DNA from: Archegozetes longisetosus
Lineage: Eukaryota > Arthropoda > Arachnida > Sarcoptiformes > Trhypochthoniidae
NCBI GenBank assembly: GCA_018873245.2
Contig: JAEMBT020000005.1
Span: forward strand, 7,798,001-7,862,000
Length of the DNA: 64,000 bases
Direction: 5' to 3'
The notes under the pieces were generated by a model. It was not told the origin of the DNA and did no database searches. It saw only the letters and a list, made by a program, of their open reading frames with translations. Below are positions 57,893-64,000 of this stretch, piece after piece; the stretch's first letter is position 1, and each line of letters opens with the position of its first letter. The translations under genes and the position numbers were made by a program.

Positions 57893-58141
57893 AGAAAAAG
57901 CACTTATATGTCGAAATATAAGAATAGAAGTCTTGAGATTTAAATTGAAAGTGAAGTCAATTTTTCTAACTTGATTATGAACGAGATTTTGTACAATGTA
58001 AAGGAACTACTAATATCTTATAATCTAAATCATCGAAATATTTTCATGGTTTTTCATCTTTTTGCTCATTCCAATTGTCATCAATTAATACAAAGTTTTC
58101 TGTTACTTAATCCTTCAAAACTTTCCACCATGTTTTTTTAG

Positions 58142-59200
58142 TGTAAACCAGCAATGCCTGATCGAGCTGATGATTATTTCCTGTATGACTATCTCTCGAC
58201 CCATAATAATTATCGAACAAATCACACCACTCCTTCTCCTACTTTATATACGAATGTGAGTATATATCTAAAACAAAATCCAAGAATTCTAACGAGAAAA
58301 CCTTTTTCGGCATCAAAACAAGACAGGACAAAGTATTTTTGAAATATAAACTAGGATAAATATTCTGAATACTCCGAGTTATGACTTAAAAAATCTTAAT
58401 TGTATATCGAATATAAAGCTGTAAAATAGCTTAAAGTTGGTCATATTCATTTATCAATTGAAAAACTAGCGCTCTACATTTATAGACTTTATAGTTAGTT
58501 ACAGTGTTTTTCAGTTCCATTTGGATCTATTGCATTACTATTTGTAATGTAAACCCAAACCCTGTCGAACCGGTAGCTCTTCTTAAAGCTATTTGTGTAT
58601 TTCGCAAAGCTATTTGTAATCCAAAACTTTACAGTGCAAAACCGGTTGCTCATCTGCTGAAAACCGGGAGATACCGCTTCGACAGGGTTTGGGTTTACAT
58701 TACAAATAGCAATGCAATAGATCCAAATTGAACTGAAAAACACTGTAATATTATTTTAGCAATAATTCACTATATTAGCATCATTAGACTAGATTAGGAT
58801 GTTTGGTTAGTTTAGTTTGGCTTGAGGTTCTGTGATGTTCACGCTATAGAAGAGTCATACTTTTTAAATTAGCTATAAATCATTCAGATCGTAGTCTATG
58901 AGAAGCTCAGATCAGCAATGTGTCACAGCAAGAACCGAATGAAAAACACGCTATTCTGGCACAGTAATATTGAGGAAGCTTGTCTTGAGATGCAGGTGTG
59001 GTTCAGTTAGAAACTATTCGTTCCGATGTTATGACTCATGGCATCGAATAAAGTCAGATTTTAATGTTTCCCGTTTATTATCAATTACTAATTTATGGGA
59101 ACGGTATGATAAAATTGAAGGCTATAACTATTGTAATTGGGGGTTCAGTCCATAATCAGAATACTTCACTCAAGTTGTTTAAAGATCAAACTATAGTTAT
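58142..59200 (+). pseudogene. CAP gene H, decayed, with MITE insertion
   Basis: Exon 2 (58142-58255) is still open, reading 'MPDRADDYFLYDYLSTHNNY' with a GTGAGT donor, but is 8 nt shorter than in functional copies. After a MITE (58502-58745), an exon 3 relic starts at 58888 (ATCGTAG after an AG) and is full of indels. An exon 4 relic at about 59104-59200 retains 'YDKIEGYNYCNWGFSP' then a stop, followed by 'FTQVV'. No exon 1 is visible. It is a pseudogene, sister to the exon 2 relic at 44529. Confidence 0.8.
58502..58745. mobile_element. MITE, 244 bp, 68-bp inverted repeats, TA TSD
   Basis: CAGTGTTTTTCAGTTCCATT at the left and its near-perfect complement at the right, flanked by TA (58500-58501, 58746-58747). 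Tc1/mariner-type non-autonomous element. Overlapping ORFs on both strands are a by-product of the palindrome. Confidence 0.9.
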
Positions 59201-59269
59201 ATAGTTCAATGAACTTTCAATTCAAAATAATTAAATAAAATTGATTTAAAAATGAAAAAAATTCGATGT

Positions 59270-59915
59270 ATTTCATTTTTTAAATTCCTTATCATCTAGG
59301 CAATAATGATTGTCACTCGATTTTCATGTAAAAGAATGTAGATCTTTAAAGCAAAAATTTCAGATAAATGGTTTTTGAATTAGTTTTGAAATTATTTGGA
59401 TTTTATTTAAGTTTGTAAAGTTGTTCGATTTAGAACATAATTTGATTAATCAAACCAACAAACTAACAAAAGTTTAACAGATCCTAAAATTTATCTTAAA
59501 ATTCAATTTTATAATAATAGATATGAGAAAACAACAAAATTGTTTGATGACATTTCCATCTGACGTTTTATTTAATAGTTTATAGAATTTATTAGAGTTT
59601 TTTATTCTTAAACGATTCATCCAAATAGAAATTTGATACTTTCAATGTGAAATCTATACGTGATATGCTGTATAGTTTAAAGACGTTCGGTTTAATTTAA
59701 ATGTTTTTCAATAATAGCCCATATAAGACGATTCTAAAACGTTTTAACTTTAACATAGTGTTAAATATTCAATCATTTATTTCATAAGACGCTTAGTGTA
59801 TTTAAATTCAATGCTTAAGTACTCTAATTCAGAATAAATATTAGTTTAATGATTTGATATTTTAATTTCCCATAATATTAGATAACAAGATATTGAAATC
59901 TAGACCATTTAAAAC
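59270..59915. other. no gene recognised
   Basis: AT-rich DNA between CAP pseudogene H and the 2.2 kb transposon. Confidence 0.5.
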
Positions 59916-59920
59916 TTTTA

Positions 59921-62112
59921 CTAGGGGACCTTTTATAGTGAGGAAATCGAATCAATATGATTTTAACGTTAATTTGAACCTTGTCTCTAGTATTTTGAAA
60001 TTATCGAGTCAATTTTTGCTTATGAAAGCTTTAAAACGACGAAAATTTGTTACAAAAATTGAGACATTACTATCAATACTAAGCATTTAAAGCTTCTTAA
60101 ACTCTAAAATCACTTCACTGTAAAGCCAAAACTTTTTATTTACACTAATATTTATAACGTCTCCAATTATTGAAGTAAATTCGGTTATGATATTAATAAC
60201 GTTAAAACCTGTGTTTTCATGTAAAAACAAATAAGTAAAAATTTCGCAAAACATGATTGATAAATTTAGTGTGATAAATTTTAGTTTAGAACTTCTAAAA
60301 AGTACATTTCCTGACGAGATTCAAACGAATTGACTAATATTGAGATGAAATTAGGAGAGTGTTTATATTATTACGTGCTAGAACTAACTGAAAATTATCA
60401 ATATTGCGACCAAACTCTCGATTATGACATGGAACACGAAGAAGAAAATTCTAATGTGAATTATAACTATGACTCTGATAGTGATTTCGTAGTCAATGAA
60501 GAAAAAGATGAAATAATAAAAAAGATCCCTTTTGAGAGAAAGAAAGATATATGAGCATAAAATGAAATATCCGAATCATAAATTCAAAACCTATAACAGA
60601 ATATTCTATATGACGAAGTCTCAGTACAAGAATATTGATAGAATTATTGCATGTGTACAAAATAATGGGAATAATAAGGATAAAATTACTGAAATTAAAA
60701 ATTTTATTGATAAAAGTTTCGAGAAGCAAGAAATCAATTTCTTGCTGTTCATGATCGTGATCTCCAGCGATGGTGTCGGACTAAAGCCCAATAAGTGAAG
60801 TTTAATTTTAAAGCAAGTTCATCATTTATATTAAAACTAAAAAAATTGAGAATTTCTAGTAGAAAAAGCGAAAAATTAATTCATATGAAAGCAATTAAAA
60901 ACAGAGAAACTTTGGAAAAAATGCTCAAGAATTTAGACAAAAGATTAAAAATTTAATGGCAAATTATTCTAATGAAACTATATTGAATTCTGATCAGATT
61001 GGTTTTCAAGAATCCCTCCAACTAGAACATTAAGTTATACGAATGAAAAACAAACAATAGTTGCTGTTCAGTCGCTGAATACTTGTACACATTCTGTAAC
61101 ATTACAGCTGACTATTTCTTTAAATGGATCACTTATAGGAAAATTGCTGATTTGTCTACAGGAAAAAAATGGAAAATTCGGTCCACTGATAAAACAGCAG
61201 ATCCTGAATTCATTGGAGGAGTTCAAAAATATTCGTGTAATTTGCATAAAGTGAGGAAAAATGACAAATTATACTATAAGATATTGGATGAAAAATTGTA
61301 TCGAAGATTCATATTCTAGCGAAATTATTCCAGAATCTCTAACAGAAGTTTTGTTATTATTAGATAACTTTAATGCTCACAAACATCAAAAATTTGTTGA
61401 AGCATTTGACAAAAATGTCATTAACATAAGACGTGAATTAATACCGGCTGGAACTACAAGTATAGCACAACCATTGGACACATATTTCAATCATGATTTG
61501 AAATATTTTATCAAAACGTTCGATAACCTTATAAGATTGGATGAGTTGGATATAGACATAGGTAATAGGTTTACATTAATGAGAATATTCTCTTTTGTGG
61601 GATCAATTAAGTAGTGATTGCTTTAAAGAGATGATTCTGTATTCTTGGTATACATCTGGATATTCAGATGAATATTGGAAATTCAAGAACGTGAAAGAAA
61701 TATGTTTTGAACCAGAAACAAGTGAGTGTGATATTCAGTCTTGCACTGAATCTTTTTTTTTTATAAAATGCTCACACTGTAGAAAAAATTTGTTTAAATA
61801 ATTTCTATATCAACTATCATGTAAGTTGAAGTGCAAATTGTAATTAAAAATCAGAAAAATTTACAAAACTGATATTTTTTGTATTGATATGCTTTTAAGT
61901 GTTCAAGCTTTACAGTGAAGTGCTTTTAAAGTTTAAGAAGCTTTAGATGATCAGTATTGATAGTAATTTCTCAATTTTTGTAACAAATTTTCGTCGGGTT
62001 AAAACTTTCATAAGCAAAAATTGACCCGAAAATTTCAAAATACTAGAGACAAGGTTCAAATTAACGTTAAAATCATATTGATTCGATTTCCTCACTATAA
62101 AAGGTCCCCTAG
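59921..62112 (+). mobile_element. DDE transposon with about 200-bp inverted repeats and TTA TSD
   Basis: Ends CTAGGGGACCTTTTATAGTG and its complement. The inverted repeats extend about 200 bp each (59921-60135 and 61905-62112). The 3-bp direct repeat TTA lies at 59918-59920 and 62113-62115. A broken transposase gene occupies the interior. The terminal CTAGGG and the 3-bp TSD are shared with the 440-bp MITE at 53160-53599. Confidence 0.88.
60330..61801 (+). pseudogene. pogo-like DDE transposase, frameshifted
   Basis: Readable in five or six pieces. First comes an acidic N-terminal part (60330-60540), then an HTH-like part with 'YNRIFYMTKSQYKNIDRI' (60580-60680) and a 'VHDRDLQRW' block (60745-60775, another frame). 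The catalytic core shows the first Asp in 'NSDQIGF' near 60990, the second in 'LLLLDNFNAHKHQKF' near 61350, and the third in 'PAGTTSIAQPLD' near 61470. The C-terminus has 'YSWYTSGYSDEYW' and a Cys-rich ending CDIQSC..KCSHC. Several frameshifts and stops separate them. The PAGTT..QPLD block is typical of pogo/Tigger-type and jerky-like transposases. It is non-functional as it stands. Confidence 0.75.
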
Positions 62113-62139
62113 TTAGAAAAGTTTACACTTCAAAATACT

Positions 62140-62455
62140 TTAAAAATTACAATAGTATAGTTACTAGATTTACCAGCATAATGAAGATTAAGCTTTCAAA
62201 TATTTAATCCGAATCTTCATTTTTGCTTACCTAAAGTTTTATATGATGGGACTTCGTGCTTATGAATTGAGTCTGCATTTTCTAAGACTTTAGACAGAAG
62301 CAAAATCTATATTCTAGAGCAAAATGCTATCTTTTCAGAGATGCAACAGCGGCATAATTGTGAGGATAATCACAACCTAGTTCATACATTCAGTGAATTA
62401 ATGCAACATTCTTAATATTGTTTATCTGACATTTATTTTGTTAGTCATTAAACTT
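62140..62455. repeat. duplicated 3' flank of the CYP4 gene, copy 2
   Basis: Matches 4240-4560. It is separated from its P450 copy by the inverted-repeat element at 62458-63016; the matching flank resumes at 63037. Confidence 0.75.
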
Positions 62456-62457
62456 AT

Positions 62458-63016
62458 GAGGAAAGTTCGAGACTGTAATAACTGATTTCAGAAATGTTTT
62501 TATTGCATATATAACATATATGACGTACTTTAATTCAGTCAAATTACTCAGTGAATGACAATAATATTGTTAATAAGGAAAAACTTCAAATCATTTTGAA
62601 CATAAAGAGATAATCTGAAATTTCATATTTAAAAGGAAGTTTCTATATATTAATAGTTCAAATATTTCGTATCACATCTTTTAAATTGAATGGATTTCTA
62701 AAGAAATTTTTAAAAGATATAATATGAAAAACTAGAACTATTGATATATAGAAACTTTCTTTAAATATGAAATTTCAGATTATCTTTATGTTCAAAATGA
62801 TTTGAAGTTCAATATTATTGCCATAGTAATCGATAGTAGAATTCATAGTAGAGTCGATAGTAATAAGCGACAGGAAATTACTTTTGAGTGGTCATAAGTT
62901 GTAAGTGTCTAGCGGTCAGCCCTTTTATATGCCTTTTCGAACATCATACGACATGCTATTGATGCCATAAAAATATTTTTGAAATCGGTTATTACATGGT
63001 CCCGAACTTCCCTCGT
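62458..63016. mobile_element. inverted-repeat element in the CYP4 3' flank
   Basis: Outer ends 'gaggaaagttcgagactgtaataac' and, as complement, 'gagggaagttcgggaccatgtaataac'. An inner inverted pair is at about 62583-62660 and 62740-62810. About 560 bp, no ORF. The first P450 copy lacks it, showing that it inserted after the duplication, or was lost from copy 1. TSD not resolved. Confidence 0.75.
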
Positions 63017-63181
63017 TAGTTGAATTATTTCCCTAAAAGTCTTATCAATTACTTAATTATATTGTGATGGTTTACATTAATTATTAATTTATATAAGAAC
63101 GTGTTTTAAGTCAATTAAGAAAATTTACAGAAAGAGCATCGATTCCAAGTTCCTAGTATCAAAGCTATTCTTTTAACTCAT

Positions 63182-64000
63182 TCAATCAGTTTCATACTTA
63201 AAGTTTTGTCTCGGAATTATTTGAACTCTGACAGGACCTTTAGGTCGATATACCATTTCTCCTACAGCTAATATTTTATCTCTTTCATCAACAGATCGAA
63301 TGTTATAATTCAAGAATATTTTGGATAATATAATTTTCTCTTCGATCATTGCAAATCTTTTGCCGATACATCCGCGCGGTCCTGCAGAAAATGGAACGTA
63401 TGCATATACACTTCGATGTGATGTGTTGCCCACTTCAAATCTTTCTGGTTTGAACTTCTGCGGATCCTCGAATACTTCAGGATTTAGTTGCATACGATCG
63501 ATAAGTATGTATAAAGTGGTTCCTTTTGGAATTGTATATTTTCCTATTTGTAGTTCTTCAGACAAATCTCTGCCTATAAAAGGCACGGATGGAAATAGAC
63601 GCAAAGATTCTTTAATAACACACTCCAAATAAGTCATTCTTTTGATGTCTTCTGTTGTTATGTCTCTTTCTATTTCCTCTCCAAATATAGAATAGAGTTC
63701 TTCTTGAATCTTGATTTGTACCTCAGGATAGAGTCCGAGTAGATATAGAGTCCAAGTAAGACTTAGACCTGTTGTGTCATGTCCTTCAAACATAAAAGTG
63801 TCCACTTCTTCTCGTATATCTTCTAATGATAATGAGTCATTTTCTATGTGATAGTCTAACAATAAATCAAGAAATGCTAAACGTTTCTTATTTTTGTTTG
63901 ACATATGAATACTGTCTTCCTTTTGTTCATCTATTTTGGAACCAGTATTTTGTTCATTTCCTTTACTTGACATAAGAACTGCTTTCCGTTCATTAATGAC
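63182..64000 (-). CDS. cytochrome P450, CYP4 family (copy 2, partial)
   Basis: Last exon of a second CYP4 gene, running off the right edge of the window; the 5' exons are not visible. The 273 codons present include the covalent-haem I-helix motif [13 protein letters not shown], ExxR (ESLR), PERF and a haem loop FSAGPRGCIGKRF with the Cys ligand. By eye about 18 of the last 263 residues differ from copy 1 (about 93% identity), concentrated at the C-terminus (CHTK versus YETD) and near the substrate region after ExxR (VPIISRD versus VPFIGRD). There is no stop or frameshift. Same orientation as copy 1, so the pair arose by direct duplication. Confidence 0.93.
   Translation of the reverse strand, partial: VINERKAVLMSSKGNEQNTGSKIDEQKEDSIHMSNKNKKRLAFLDLLLDYHIENDSLSLEDIREEVDTFMFEGHDTTGLSLTWTLYLLGLYPEVQIKIQEELYSIFGEEIERDITTEDIKRMTYLECVIKESLRLFPSVPFIGRDLSEELQIGKYTIPKGTTLYILIDRMQLNPEVFEDPQKFKPERFEVGNTSHRSVYAYVPFSAGPRGCIGKRFAMIEEKIILSKIFLNYNIRSVDERDKILAVGEMVYRPKGPVRVQIIPRQNFKYETD

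Noticed and set aside
58495..58743. Overlapping similar ORFs on both strands
   Set aside because: Arise from the 68-bp inverted repeats of the MITE; no independent coding signal.

Overview
The window looks like AT-rich nuclear DNA of an arthropod, most plausibly an acariform mite (inference). Genes have short GT-AG introns of about 50-600 bp. Host genes are few and belong to environment-response families: two copies of a CYP4-type cytochrome P450, a cluster of small secreted CAP/SCP proteins, and a decayed seven-transmembrane chemoreceptor whose C-terminal 'IGFSCG..FVMTP' style motif resembles the chemoreceptor families of mites. There is no bacterial, organellar or CRISPR-like content. Most of the rest is transposable-element debris. 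For many elements I could delimit both ends from inverted repeats and target-site duplications (TSDs).

Layout, left half. 1-3.5 kb: a dead mariner (TA TSD) with a 1.08 kb foldback element inserted exactly at its right edge (8-bp TSD). 5.35-7.26 kb: a complete four-exon CYP4 gene on the minus strand, 532 aa by my splice model. 10-13 kb: a nest in which a hAT relic sits inside a TA-flanked inverted-repeat element that itself sits in a dispersed repeat, followed by a Tc1 element with an intact 335-aa transposase. 12.96-13.84 kb: CAP gene A. 16-22 kb: inverted repeats, minisatellites and transposase relics. 22.5-23.7 kb: two overlapping ORFs for unknown membrane proteins, bracketed by a direct repeat. 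24-28 kb: relics. 30.2-31.1 kb: CAP gene B. 32.3-33.8 kb: a pogo/Tigger remnant carrying a nested foldback. 35.6-37 kb: chemoreceptor pseudogene.

Layout, right half (39-60 kb). This is a rearranged CAP cluster. Genes C (+) and D (-) lie in the near-identical arms (about 3 kb each) of a large palindrome. Gene F (+) is a third copy whose predicted protein equals that of C. Around them lie pieces of at least six decayed CAP copies. A 440-bp inverted-repeat element (ends CTAGGG) sits at the outer edges of the palindrome. The two halves of one of its TSDs are now 3.4 kb apart, which indicates an inversion between element copies. A 2.19 kb element at 59.9-62.1 kb shares the CTAGGG ends and a 3-bp TTA TSD, and carries a broken DDE transposase; it may belong to the family that mobilised the small one. 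The window ends in a second, about 93% identical, CYP4 copy with a duplicated 3' flank, so the P450 duplicates bracket the whole region in the same orientation.

Functionally, the intact genes suggest a xenobiotic or lipid monooxygenase and a secreted CAP family still expanding by recent duplication and possibly gene conversion. All identities were judged by eye; exon models were checked for phase and GT-AG sites but not against transcripts.
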